A stretch of 64,000 bases of DNA from contig NZ_CP071139.1 of NCBI RefSeq assembly GCF_017639205.1, positions 4,527,001 through 4,591,000 on the forward strand, read 5' to 3'. The notes under the pieces were generated by a model. That model had not been told where the DNA came from. It did not search any database and worked only from the letters and a program-made list of their open reading frames with translations. A program made the translations under genes and the position numbers. Source of the stretch: Streptomyces nojiriensis. Its GTDB lineage: Bacteria > Actinomycetota > Actinomycetes > Streptomycetales > Streptomycetaceae. Shown here in pieces: positions 53,194 through 60,612 of the stretch; the first letter of the stretch is position 1, and each line of letters starts with the position of its first letter.

Positions 53194-54360
53194 TCAGCCG
53201 TCGGCGCCGAGGATCAGACCGGAGGTGGGGACCCCGGTACCGGCCGTGACGAGAGCGTGCGCCGCGCCCGCGACCTGATTGACGGAGGTGCCGCGCAGCT
53301 GGCGGACGGCCTCGGCGATGCCGTTCATCCCGTGCAGGTACGCCTCGCCGAGCTGGCCGCCGTGGGTGTTGAGCGGCAGCGCGTCCGCGGCCACGAAATC
53401 CGCGGCCTCGCCCGGCGCGCAGAAGCCGAATTCCTCCAGCTGCATCAGCACGAAGGGGGTGAAGTGGTCGTAGAGGATGCCGACGTCGATGTCCGAGGGC
53501 CGCAGCCCACTGGTCCGCCACAGCTGGCGGGCGACCACGTCCATCTCCGGCAGCCCGGTGAGGTCGTCACGGTAGAAGGAGGTCATGCCCTCCTGGCGGC
53601 GCCCGGCACCCTGCGCGGCCGCGGTGATCACGGCGGGCGCGTGTCTCAGGTCCCGGGCGCGCTCGGTCGTGGTGACGACGACGGCCTGGCCGCCGTCCGT
53701 CTCCTGGCAGCAGTCCAGCAGCCGCAGCGGCTCCACGATCCAGCGCGAGGCGGCGTGGTCGGCGAGGGTGATGGGCTTGCCGTGGAAGTAGGCGGCGGGG
53801 TTGTTCGCTGCGTGCCGGCGGTCGGTGACCGCGACGTGCCCGAATGCCTCGGGGGTGAGGTTGTAGGTGTGCAGGTAGCGCTGGGCGGTCATGGCCACCC
53901 AGGAGGCGGGGGTCAGCAGCCCCCAGGGCAGCGACCAGCCGAGCGCCGCACCCTCCGCCGAGGGCTCCCGCTGCTGCACCCCGGACCCGAAGCGGCGTCC
54001 GGAGCGTTCGTTGAAGGCGCGGTAGCAGACGACGACCTCCGCGACCCCGCTGGCGACGGCGAGGGCGGCCTGCTGGACGGTGGCGCAGGCCGCGCCGCCG
54101 CCGTAGTGGATACGGGAGAAGAAGGACAGGTCCCCGATGCCCGCCGCCTGGGCGACGGTGATCTCGGGGCTGGTGTCCATGGTGAAGGTGACCATGCCGT
54201 CGACATCGGCGGGGGTGAGTCCGGCGTCGTCGAGGGCGGCGTGCACCGCCTCGACGGCGAGTTTGAGCTCACTGCGGCCGGAGTCCTTGGAGAACTCGGT
54301 CGCTCCGATGCCGGCGATGGCGGCGCGGCCGCCGAGCTCGTCGCGAGTGCGGACGCTCAT
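53194..54360 (-). CDS. Thiolase-like lipid-transfer protein (Ltp2-like aldolase subunit)
   Basis: 388 residues with a thiolase fold: GIGATEFSKDSGRSELKLAVEAVHAALDDAGL, GDLSFFSRIHYGGGAACATVQQAALAVASG, and the C-terminal NTHGGQLGEAYLHGMNG. The expected catalytic Cys/His thiolase set is not clear, as in Ltp2 retro-aldolases that cleave the sterol side-chain aldol adduct together with a DUF35 protein. Overlaps the MaoC gene by 4 bases; last gene of the five-gene operon (57902 to 53194). Confidence 0.82.
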   Translation of the reverse strand: MSVRTRDELGGRAAIAGIGATEFSKDSGRSELKLAVEAVHAALDDAGLTPADVDGMVTFTMDTSPEITVAQAAGIGDLSFFSRIHYGGGAACATVQQAALAVASGVAEVVVCYRAFNERSGRRFGSGVQQREPSAEGAALGWSLPWGLLTPASWVAMTAQRYLHTYNLTPEAFGHVAVTDRRHAANNPAAYFHGKPITLADHAASRWIVEPLRLLDCCQETDGGQAVVVTTTERARDLRHAPAVITAAAQGAGRRQEGMTSFYRDDLTGLPEMDVVARQLWRTSGLRPSDIDVGILYDHFTPFVLMQLEEFGFCAPGEAADFVAADALPLNTHGGQLGEAYLHGMNGIAEAVRQLRGTSVNQVAGAAHALVTAGTGVPTSGLILGADG

Positions 54361-54740
54361 GCCGGCACCTCCGCGGTGACCGTCCCCGTGACGTGGTGGC
54401 CGATGCCGTTGGCGCCGACGACCCGGATCTCGACGGTGTTGCCGAGCACGGCGGTGACGGTGCCGGTGAGGGTCATGGTGTCGCCCGGGTAGTTGGGGGC
54501 GCCCAGGCGGATGGCGACCTTGCGCAGGACGGCGCGCGGCCCGAGGTGGTCGGTGATGTAGCGGCCGACCAGGCCGTTGGTGGTCAGGATGTTCATGAAG
54601 ATGTCCGGAGAGCCCTTCTCCTGCGCGAGCGCCGCGTCGTGGTGGACGTCCTGGTAGTCGCGGGAGGCGATCGCGCCCGCGACGATCAGGGTCCGGGTGA
54701 CCGGGATCTCCAGTGGCGGCAGCGTGTCGCCGACGTTCAT
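54357..54740 (-). CDS. MaoC-like enoyl-CoA hydratase subunit (ChsH1-like)
   Basis: 127 residues, single hot-dog domain. The hydratase dyad Asp28 and His33 (D-x4-H in RDYQDVHHD) is present. Size and neighbours match ChsH1, the catalytic half of the heteromeric hydratase. ATG 54740 overlaps the following Ltp gene (4 bases) and the preceding dehydrogenase stop (4 bases). Hydrates the enoyl-CoA made by the two dehydrogenases (inference by pathway). Confidence 0.82.
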   Translation of the reverse strand: MNVGDTLPPLEIPVTRTLIVAGAIASRDYQDVHHDAALAQEKGSPDIFMNILTTNGLVGRYITDHLGPRAVLRKVAIRLGAPNYPGDTMTLTGTVTAVLGNTVEIRVVGANGIGHHVTGTVTAEVPA

Positions 54741-55783
54741 GCCTGCTCTCCCTCGGCTCGTTCTCCCCCGGCTATCGAAGCTCCGAGCTCGGCCAGCAGC
54801 TCGCTGCCGCAGCCCAGGTAGGAGTCCAGCTGTCGTCCCCACAGGAAGTGCCGGTGGACGGGGTGGTCCAGGTCGGCGCCCATGCCGCCGTGCAGGTGCT
54901 GGCCCGCGTGCACGACCCGCTTGCCCGCCTCCGAGGCCCACCAGGCGGCCGTCAGCGCGTGCTCGTGTGCCGGAAGGCCCTGGTCGATGCGCCAGGCCGC
55001 CTCGTACGTGGTGACCCGGATCGCCTCGGTGTCCATGTACGCGTCGGCCGCGCGCAGCATGACCCCCTGGTTGGTGGAGAGCGGCCTGCCGAACTGCTCC
55101 CGGGTGGAGGTGTATTCCACCGCGCGGGCGAGGGACCCCGCGCAGACTCCCGCCTGGAGCCCGGCGAAGGCGGTGCGGGCGGCGGCGAGTGCGTCCTCGT
55201 ACGCGCCGTCGGAGCCGAGGCGTTCTCCCTCGGCCGCGGTCAGCGTCAGCCGGCCGGCCGACCACGGGGCGGTGGTCTCCACCGGGGAGGTCCGCACACC
55301 GGGCGCGTCGGTCCGTACGAGCCACAGTGCCCGGTCCGTGTCCGGGACCAGTACGTGTGTGGCGTCGCGCAGCCACGGCACGGCGGGGGCGGTCCCGGTG
55401 AGCCGGCCGCCCTCGGCGGTGATCCGGCCCCGCGCCGGGAACGCTCCGGTGGCCACCGCCTCGCCCGTGCCGAGGGCGGGCAGCAGGCGGGCGCGCTGCT
55501 CGGGGCTGCCGTGCGCGGCCACGGGGAGGATCCCGTACACACAGGTGGCGGCGTACGGGACCTGTGCGGTGGTGCGGCCCTGTTCCTCCAGCAGCAGGAC
55601 CAGTCCGAGCAGGCCGACCTCCTCGACCGCGGCGGTCAGTCCGGCCGTGGTGAGGGCCTTCCACAGCTCGGCGTCGCTGCCGGTGCCGGCTTCGGCGAGG
55701 CGCTCGTGGGTGGCCAGATCGGAGAGGATCCGGGCGGCGAGACCGGCCGCGGCGGCCTGCTCCTCGGTGGGGTGGAAGTCCAT
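54737..55783 (-). CDS. Acyl-CoA dehydrogenase subunit (short, FadE28-like)
   Basis: 348 residues, shorter than its partner. Acyl-CoA dehydrogenase fold; AGQHLHGGMGADLDHPVHRHF is the FAD/domain-3 block. Such a short subunit pairs with a longer one to give the alpha2beta2 enzymes of steroid degradation; the catalytic-base position could not be settled by eye. ATG 55783 shares one base with the upstream DUF35 stop (TGATG). Confidence 0.82.
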   Translation of the reverse strand: MDFHPTEEQAAAAGLAARILSDLATHERLAEAGTGSDAELWKALTTAGLTAAVEEVGLLGLVLLLEEQGRTTAQVPYAATCVYGILPVAAHGSPEQRARLLPALGTGEAVATGAFPARGRITAEGGRLTGTAPAVPWLRDATHVLVPDTDRALWLVRTDAPGVRTSPVETTAPWSAGRLTLTAAEGERLGSDGAYEDALAAARTAFAGLQAGVCAGSLARAVEYTSTREQFGRPLSTNQGVMLRAADAYMDTEAIRVTTYEAAWRIDQGLPAHEHALTAAWWASEAGKRVVHAGQHLHGGMGADLDHPVHRHFLWGRQLDSYLGCGSELLAELGASIAGGERAEGEQA

Positions 55784-56754
55784 CAGCCCTCGCTCCCGCG
55801 GAAGACGGGGAGTTCGAGGCCGGCGTCGACGCGCAGGAACTCCAGTCGGACGGGGAGGCCGATGCGCACCTTGTCGTAGGGCACCCCGGTGATGTTGCTG
55901 ATCATCCGGACTCCTTCGGCGAGCTCGACGAGTGCGACCGCGTAGGGCGGGTCGAAGGCCGGGAAGGGCGGGTGGTGCATGACGACGTAGCTGAACACCG
56001 TGCCGGCGCCGGAGGCCTCGACCGTGTCCCAGTCGGGGCTCGCGCAGGCGTTGCAGCCGGGGAGCCACGGGAAGCGGAGGGCGGCGCAGGAGGCGCAGCG
56101 CTGGATCAGCAGCTTGTGGTCGCGCACCCCGTCCCAGAAACCCTGGTTGTCGCGGTTGACCACCGGGCGGGGGCGCTGCGACGCGGGCCGCTGTGCCGGG
56201 GTCCGCTTCACCGGCCCGGCGGCGGGCGCGTACTTGAGGATGCGGAAGCGGTGGGTGCCGGCGAGCTCCCCGTCCGCCTGGACGTCCATACGGGTGGTCA
56301 CGAAGTGGCCGGTGCCCAGCTTGGTCGTCTTGCGGGGCGACACGGTCTCGATGACGGCGTCGAAGGTGATCTCGGCGCCGGGGCGCAGGGGGCGGTGGTA
56401 CTCCTGCTCGCAGTCGGTGGCGACCACGGAGGTGAAGCCGGCGCCGTCGAGGAGCGTGAGGAGCTCGTCGTAGGCGGAGGAGCGGTCCGCGTGGCCGGAG
56501 AGGCCTCCCATGGTCCAGGCCTGGAGCATGGTGGGCGGCGCGATGGCGTCCGGGCCGGTGTAGGCGGGGTTGGCATCGCCCATCGCCTCGCACCAGTGCC
56601 GGATCATCGGCTCGTTGACCGCGTCCTTGCCCCGTCCCGCAGTGGCGGCCAGCTGCCCCTCGAAGGCCGCCAGCAGGCTGTGGAAACGGGCTGCCGCTTC
56701 TGCCTCGGCCGCGACCGTGCCGTCCACGTCGTCCACCTCCGCGTCCGCCGTCAT
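55783..56754 (-). CDS. MaoC-DUF35 fusion (ChsH2-like)
   Basis: 323 residues. The N-terminal ~190 residues are a MaoC/FAS1-type hot-dog domain (MIRHWCEAMGDANPAYTG). The C-terminal part is DUF35/OB-fold with a rubredoxin-like zinc ribbon (RCASC and GCNAC, about residues 222-240), the same architecture as ChsH2, whose DUF35 half partners Ltp2. ATG 56754 overlaps the first dehydrogenase gene by 4 bases. The fusion is the most diagnostic member of this operon. Confidence 0.85.
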   Translation of the reverse strand: MTADAEVDDVDGTVAAEAEAAARFHSLLAAFEGQLAATAGRGKDAVNEPMIRHWCEAMGDANPAYTGPDAIAPPTMLQAWTMGGLSGHADRSSAYDELLTLLDGAGFTSVVATDCEQEYHRPLRPGAEITFDAVIETVSPRKTTKLGTGHFVTTRMDVQADGELAGTHRFRILKYAPAAGPVKRTPAQRPASQRPRPVVNRDNQGFWDGVRDHKLLIQRCASCAALRFPWLPGCNACASPDWDTVEASGAGTVFSYVVMHHPPFPAFDPPYAVALVELAEGVRMISNITGVPYDKVRIGLPVRLEFLRVDAGLELPVFRGSEG

Positions 56755-57902
56755 CGCTTCCTCCCCTTCATGCCGAGCCGCATCATGGCGACGATCTCCC
56801 GCTGGACCTCGCTGACCCCGCCGCCGAACGTGTTGATCTGGGCGGCCCGGTTCATCCGTTCGAGCTCGCCGCCGGCGAAGGCCGCGGGCCCGCGGATCAG
56901 GGCCTCCTCGCCCACCACCTCCTGGCACATCCGGTACACCTCGACGGTGGACTCGGTGCCGAGGAACTTCACCCCGCTGGCGTCTCCGGGGGCCAGGGCC
57001 CCGCTGCCCACGTCCTGGACGAGCCGCCAGTTGAGGAGGCGCACGGCGGCGAGGCGTGCGTGCGCCTCGGCGAGCCGGGACTGCACCCAGGGGAGGTCTG
57101 CGGGCCGGTCGCCGGTGACCGGGTCGGGGGTGCGGGCGTGGTCGAGCGCGTACGCGTAGAAGTCCTCGGCCTGCATGCCGATGGCGGCGAGGGCGACGCG
57201 CTCGTGGTTGAGCTGGTTGGTGATCAGACCCCAGCCGCCGTCCTCGGCGCCTACGAGATGGCCGGCGGGCACGCGGACGCGGTCGTAGTACGTGGCCGTG
57301 GTGGTGAGCCCGCCGACGGTGTCGATCGGGGTCCAGGAGAAGCCCGGGGTGTCGGTGGGCACCAGGATGATCGAGATGCCCTTGTGCTTGGGGGCCTCGG
57401 GGTCCGTGCGGCAGGCGAGCCAGATCCAGTCCGCGTTCTGGGCGTTGGAGGTGAATACCTTCTGCCCGTCGATCAGCCAGTCGGATCCGTCGCGGACCGC
57501 GCGCGTGCGCAGGGCGGCGAGGTCGGTGCCGGCCTCGGGTTCGGAGTAGCCGATGGCGAAGACGGTGTCGCCCGCGAGGATCCGGGGGAGGAAGTAGTCC
57601 TTCTGCTCCTCGGTCCCGTACTTCATCAGGGTCGGGCCGACGGTGTTGAGCGTGACCATGGAGACGGGGGCCCCGGCCCGGTAGGCCTCGTCGAAGAAGA
57701 CGAACTGCTCGTCGGCGCCGCGGCCCTGACCGCCGTACTCGGCGGGCCAGCCGAGGCCGAGGAGCCCGTCGGCGCCTATGCGGCGCAGGAGTTCGCGCTG
57801 GCGGGCCGGATCATCCGGAAGGCCGTCCGGCATCAGGTCCTTGAAGTACGCGCGCAGCTCGGCGCGGAGCCGCAACTGGCCTTCGGTCGGGGCGAGGTGC
57901 AC
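56751..57902 (-). CDS. Acyl-CoA dehydrogenase subunit (FadE29-like)
   Basis: 383 residues, full-length acyl-CoA dehydrogenase: WPAEYGGQGRGADEQFVF, GYSEPEAGTDLAALRTRAV (FAD site), QKVFTSNAQNADWIWLACRT, and the C-terminal FGGGVSEVQREIVAMMRLGM. First gene of the operon. GTG 57902. It and the 348-aa protein probably form one heteromeric enzyme. Which subunit carries the catalytic Glu was not resolved. Confidence 0.84.
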   Translation of the reverse strand: MHLAPTEGQLRLRAELRAYFKDLMPDGLPDDPARQRELLRRIGADGLLGLGWPAEYGGQGRGADEQFVFFDEAYRAGAPVSMVTLNTVGPTLMKYGTEEQKDYFLPRILAGDTVFAIGYSEPEAGTDLAALRTRAVRDGSDWLIDGQKVFTSNAQNADWIWLACRTDPEAPKHKGISIILVPTDTPGFSWTPIDTVGGLTTTATYYDRVRVPAGHLVGAEDGGWGLITNQLNHERVALAAIGMQAEDFYAYALDHARTPDPVTGDRPADLPWVQSRLAEAHARLAAVRLLNWRLVQDVGSGALAPGDASGVKFLGTESTVEVYRMCQEVVGEEALIRGPAAFAGGELERMNRAAQINTFGGGVSEVQREIVAMMRLGMKGRKR

Positions 57903-57936
57903 GGCGCTGGCCTCCCGGCATCACATCATCGAGGGA

Positions 57937-57955
57937 ACCTGACTGTCCGTCAGAT
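57937..57955. promoter_or_regulatory. Candidate TetR-type operator upstream of the igr-like operon
   Basis: Imperfect dyad ACCTGAC-TGTCC-GTCAGAT: seven-base arms with one mismatch, 35-53 bases upstream of the first gene. The CTGAC/GTCAG pattern resembles sites bound by several TetR repressors of CoA-thioester catabolism. No regulator gene is adjacent; function is inferred. Confidence 0.5.
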
Positions 57956-57990
57956 TCACCCGTGGTGTCAAGGTCGGGGGGACATGCGCG

Positions 57991-58040
57991 AGGGCGCCCG
58001 CGCTACCGGACCCCAGCCGGTCCGGTCGCACGGGCGCCCT
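57991..58040 (-). terminator. Long hairpin downstream of the nepA-like gene
   Basis: AGGGCGCCCG / CGGGCGCCCT outer arms with an inner stem ACCGGACC/GGTCCGGT; 27 bases after the stop at 58068. Confidence 0.7.
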
Positions 58041-58067
58041 GAGGAATCGGAGCGGCTCAGGCCGCGG

Positions 58068-58379
58068 CTACCACCAGGGGACGAAGTTGACCGCGACGGC
58101 CGTATTGGACTGGTCGATCGCAGTGAGGGCCGAGCCGTTCACCTGAGCGGTGTTGCTCCGGTTGGATGCGCCGGAACCGGTGGCGACCTGCTGCGAGGTG
58201 GACGAGTTGCCGTTGTTGTCCCCGCCCACACCGCTGCCGATGATCTCGGCCACGCTCGCATTCGATCCGTCGTTCGCGAAGGCGCCGTTGTCGGCCGACG
58301 CCACCCCACCGAAGAGAGCGGCGGCGAGGGGGAGCGCGGCGACGGCGGCGATGACGCGGGCGGTACGGATGCTTGCCAT
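58068..58379 (-). CDS. Small secreted Asn/Ser-rich protein (nepA-like)
   Basis: 103 residues. Sec signal MASIRTARVIAAVAALPLAAALFGGVASA, mature part of about 75 residues rich in Asn, Ser, Gly and Ala (ADNGAFANDGSNASVAEIIGSG, SNTAVAVNFVPWW), without Cys. ATG 58379 with GGAGG 8 bases upstream. In S. coelicolor a small secreted gene, nepA, belongs to the SigN regulon and lies in the corresponding stretch of the chromosome; I assign this as nepA-like from memory of that layout, not from alignment. Hence no symbol is given. Confidence 0.6.
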   Translation of the reverse strand: MASIRTARVIAAVAALPLAAALFGGVASADNGAFANDGSNASVAEIIGSGVGGDNNGNSSTSQQVATGSGASNRSNTAQVNGSALTAIDQSNTAVAVNFVPWW

Positions 58380-58955
58380 GTCTTTATCCTCCAGAAAACC
58401 GAAGTGGGACTTGCTCCAAGGCAGTTGGCCGACCGCCTCGGTGGTTCGTTCCGAGTGGTGACGACGTCGCGAGACCAGAGTTGCCCACCGAATCCGCGGC
58501 GAACCACCTCGGAGTCTCCGATTCCCCCGCAAGTATGACCAACATCGGATAAACCTCATTCACGCCCCCGAAGCCCCAGGTCAGCACCCTGGAAACAGCT
58601 GAATCCCACGCCGCACAAGGGATGAAGCGTTCCGCCGGTTTGCCCTGTCCCGGACATGCCGAAAAGGGCCGCGCCATCCGGGAACCCCACCGTCTCCCGG
58701 GCCTGCGGCCCTGCAATGCCAAGCTTCACGCCCCCTGTGCGCCCCGGCGCAAGCCGGGGTGATCCATCCGTGCCCTGCCCTGGGGGCACCCACGTAGCGC
58801 GATCCACGGTCACGACCGACCGGGCTCCAGCGCCTGTTACCGGGCCTGCTGCTGCTCTCGTTCCTGCTGGTCCTCTGGCTCGTCCTCTTGCCACTGCACG
58901 TACATGACCGACGGGACTACGGGACTACTGGCTACGGGGCTACGAGGCTCCCGGG
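58380..58955. other. 576-base gene-free stretch
   Basis: Contains the promoter region of the nepA-like gene and, near 58742-58759, the hairpin CCCCGGC-GCAA-GCCGGGG with a tetraloop. Towards 58914-58958 the sequence has an irregular array of CTAC-containing units (ACTAC, GCTAC) at 7-13 base spacing. No convincing gene on either strand. GTTTATCC at 58548-58555 (minus strand) is a partial match to a sigma-B-type -35, but no good -10 follows. Confidence 0.35.
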
Positions 58956-59435
58956 CTACGCGGCGAGCGCGAGCGCGCCCCGGGTGGCGCCGGCGGCGAC
59001 CGGGGGTACTGCGGTCTGCGCGGTGGGCGCCGCGACGGCGGCGGCAGGTGCTGCGGTGCGTGCTGCGGTGTGTACTGCGGCGGGCGTTGCGGCCGAGGTC
59101 GGCGTCGGGGAGGCGGTTCCGGCACCGGCGCCCATGGCGGCGGCAGTGGTGGAACGTCGTACGGAAGGGGTCTTGCCGTGCGCCTCGGCGTGGATCCGCT
59201 GCTTGATGGTCGGCGGCAGCGAGCCGCCCCGCATCATCGCCCGCCAGGTCCGCCGGGCCGCGACGGCCGGCCGACGTGCGGCGGTGGCCTCGGTGCCGGC
59301 AGCGGCGGGGGCGGGGGCAGGTGCGGAGGCGGCGGCCGGAGCCGACTTCCCCGTGATGCCGAAGCCGGAGAGGACGGCCATCAGGGCGGCGAGGACGGCG
59401 GTCCAGATCGACGTGAGGATGCTGCGCTGGGTCAT
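58956..59435 (-). CDS. Ala/Pro-rich membrane-anchored or secreted protein (DUF6344-like)
   Basis: 159 residues. One N-terminal hydrophobic helix (SIWTAVLAALMAVLSGFGITG, 8-28), then a Pro/Ala-rich segment, a short conserved-looking block (MRGGSLPPTIKQRIHAEAHG, about 67-86), and a long Ala/Thr/Pro tail with AA-rich repeats. The central block reminds me of a Streptomyces DUF family; I cannot name it firmly. ATG 59435. Confidence 0.55.
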   Translation of the reverse strand: MTQRSILTSIWTAVLAALMAVLSGFGITGKSAPAAASAPAPAPAAAGTEATAARRPAVAARRTWRAMMRGGSLPPTIKQRIHAEAHGKTPSVRRSTTAAAMGAGAGTASPTPTSAATPAAVHTAARTAAPAAAVAAPTAQTAVPPVAAGATRGALALAA

Positions 59436-59734
59436 GACGAGGTGCCTCGATTCACGATGTTCGGACGGGCGGATCTGAATACATTCGTCATGATGTGGCC
59501 GCAACCGCACCGTCCCCACGACCCGCGCCGATCTTCCGACAAACACCACTCGGACGGCCCAAGGACGTGACTCAGACCCTGGGCCGCCCTCCTTGGGGCC
59601 GCCGGAAAACCTTCTTCCGAACCTCCCCTGACCTGCGTATTCGCTTCAGCACGCGGCCGACCGACCGGCAAGCCGGGAATCCCCTCGCCTGCCTTGCCCC
59701 GGCAGATCACCTCCGGAGGCGCGCACACCACGCG
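59436..59734. other. Gene-free stretch between DUF6344-like gene and the bacteriocin operon
   Basis: About 300 bases, including the promoter of the DUF6344-like gene (minus). No gene, tRNA or repeat seen; the frames on both strands are short and lack ribosome-binding sites. Confidence 0.4.
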
Positions 59735-59769
59735 GAAGCAGGCCCGGGTCGGCGACCCGGGCCTGCTTC
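59735..59769 (-). terminator. Terminator of the bacteriocin operon
   Basis: GAAGCAGGCCCGGGTC / GACCCGGGCCTGCTTC, 16-base perfect stem with a tiny loop, 25 bases after the small membrane peptide gene. Confidence 0.8.
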
Positions 59770-59793
59770 AGGAACGGCGAGGAAGGCGGAGCG

Positions 59794-59919
59794 TCAGAAG
59801 ATCCGGAGCCCGATCCGGCCGAGGATGGTGCCGGCGTGCGTGCCGTAGACGGCCAGCACTGCGATGCCGACAAGGAGCACGGCGCCGATCACGGCACGGC
59901 GGACGAGGCGGGCGTTCAT
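59794..59919 (-). CDS. Small membrane peptide (41 aa) overlapping the bacteriocin ABC gene
   Basis: 41 residues: basic start MNARLVRRAV, one membrane helix (IGAVLLVGIAVLAVYG), and a short polar/basic tail (THAGTILGRIGLRIF). ATG 59919 overlaps the ABC ATPase stop by 4 bases (ATGA), with AAAGGCAG about 8 bases upstream, which is the usual sign of coupled translation. It is the last frame of the bacteriocin operon before its terminator. Candidate immunity or assembly peptide; no family recognised. Confidence 0.65.
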   Translation of the reverse strand: MNARLVRRAVIGAVLLVGIAVLAVYGTHAGTILGRIGLRIF

Positions 59920-60584
59920 GAGAGCTGCCTTTCTTTCACGGGTACGGGGTGTGCGGCGTCGCCCACGGTCAGGACCACGTCGCAGCGGTCGCGGACCGCG
60001 TCGTCGTGGGTGGCGATGACGACGGCGCAGCCCTCCTCACACATCGTGCGGAGGATCTCGACGACCATGGAGGTGTTGTCGTGGTCGAGGGCGCCCGTCG
60101 GCTCGTCGGCGAGGACGAGGGCGGGCTGCTTGACGATGAGGCGGGCCAGCGCGACGCGCTGCTGCTCCCCACCGCTGAGCCGGTGGACCTGTTCCTTCTC
60201 GCGTCCGGCCAGCCCGACCCGCTCCAGGGCCTCGGCGACGGTCGGATCGCCCTTCCTCGCTCTACGCGGCTTCATCGCGACCTCCAGGTTGGCCGCGACG
60301 CTCGCGTTCTCGATCAGCGCGTAGTTCTGGAAGAGGTACCCGAGCACGTCACGCCGGTAGTGCCGCGTGGCGCGCGGGCCGAAGCCGGTGATGTCGCGGC
60401 CCTCGTGCCGGATCGCCCCGGAGCTCGGCGCGTCGAGCAGGCCGAGGCAGTTGAGCAGCGTCGACTTGCCGGAACCGCTCGGGCCCGTGAGCGCCAGCAT
60501 CTGCCGGCGTTCCACGGTGAAGGAGAGACCGGACCAGAGGGTTCGCGGGCCGAAGGACTTGGACAGGCTCTCGATCTCGATCAT
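59916..60584 (-). CDS. Lactococcin-972-type bacteriocin export ABC ATPase
   Basis: 222 residues. Walker A GPSGSGKST (about 34-42), signature LSGGEQQR, Walker B LVLADEPTGALD, switch His in ATHDD. The MacB/LolD-like class matches the TIGR03608 ATPases found with Lactococcin 972 operons. ATG 60584, AGGAG 8 bases upstream, 28 bases after the membrane protein gene. It energises the 696-residue partner. Confidence 0.86.
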   Translation of the reverse strand: MIEIESLSKSFGPRTLWSGLSFTVERRQMLALTGPSGSGKSTLLNCLGLLDAPSSGAIRHEGRDITGFGPRATRHYRRDVLGYLFQNYALIENASVAANLEVAMKPRRARKGDPTVAEALERVGLAGREKEQVHRLSGGEQQRVALARLIVKQPALVLADEPTGALDHDNTSMVVEILRTMCEEGCAVVIATHDDAVRDRCDVVLTVGDAAHPVPVKERQLS

Positions 60585-60612
60585 GTGGAAGCTCCTGCAG
60601 AAAGGTGGGGGG

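Noticed and set aside
57990..58060. KstR-type operator near the igr-like operon
   Set aside because: The TNNAACNNGTTNNA pattern is absent; only the CTGAC/GTCAG dyad at 57937-57955 was kept.
58742..58759. Hairpin CCCCGGC-GCAA-GCCGGGG as a terminator or riboswitch element
   Set aside because: About 200 bases from the nearest stop on either strand, no poly-T, too short for a riboswitch; recorded only as part of the gene-free stretch.
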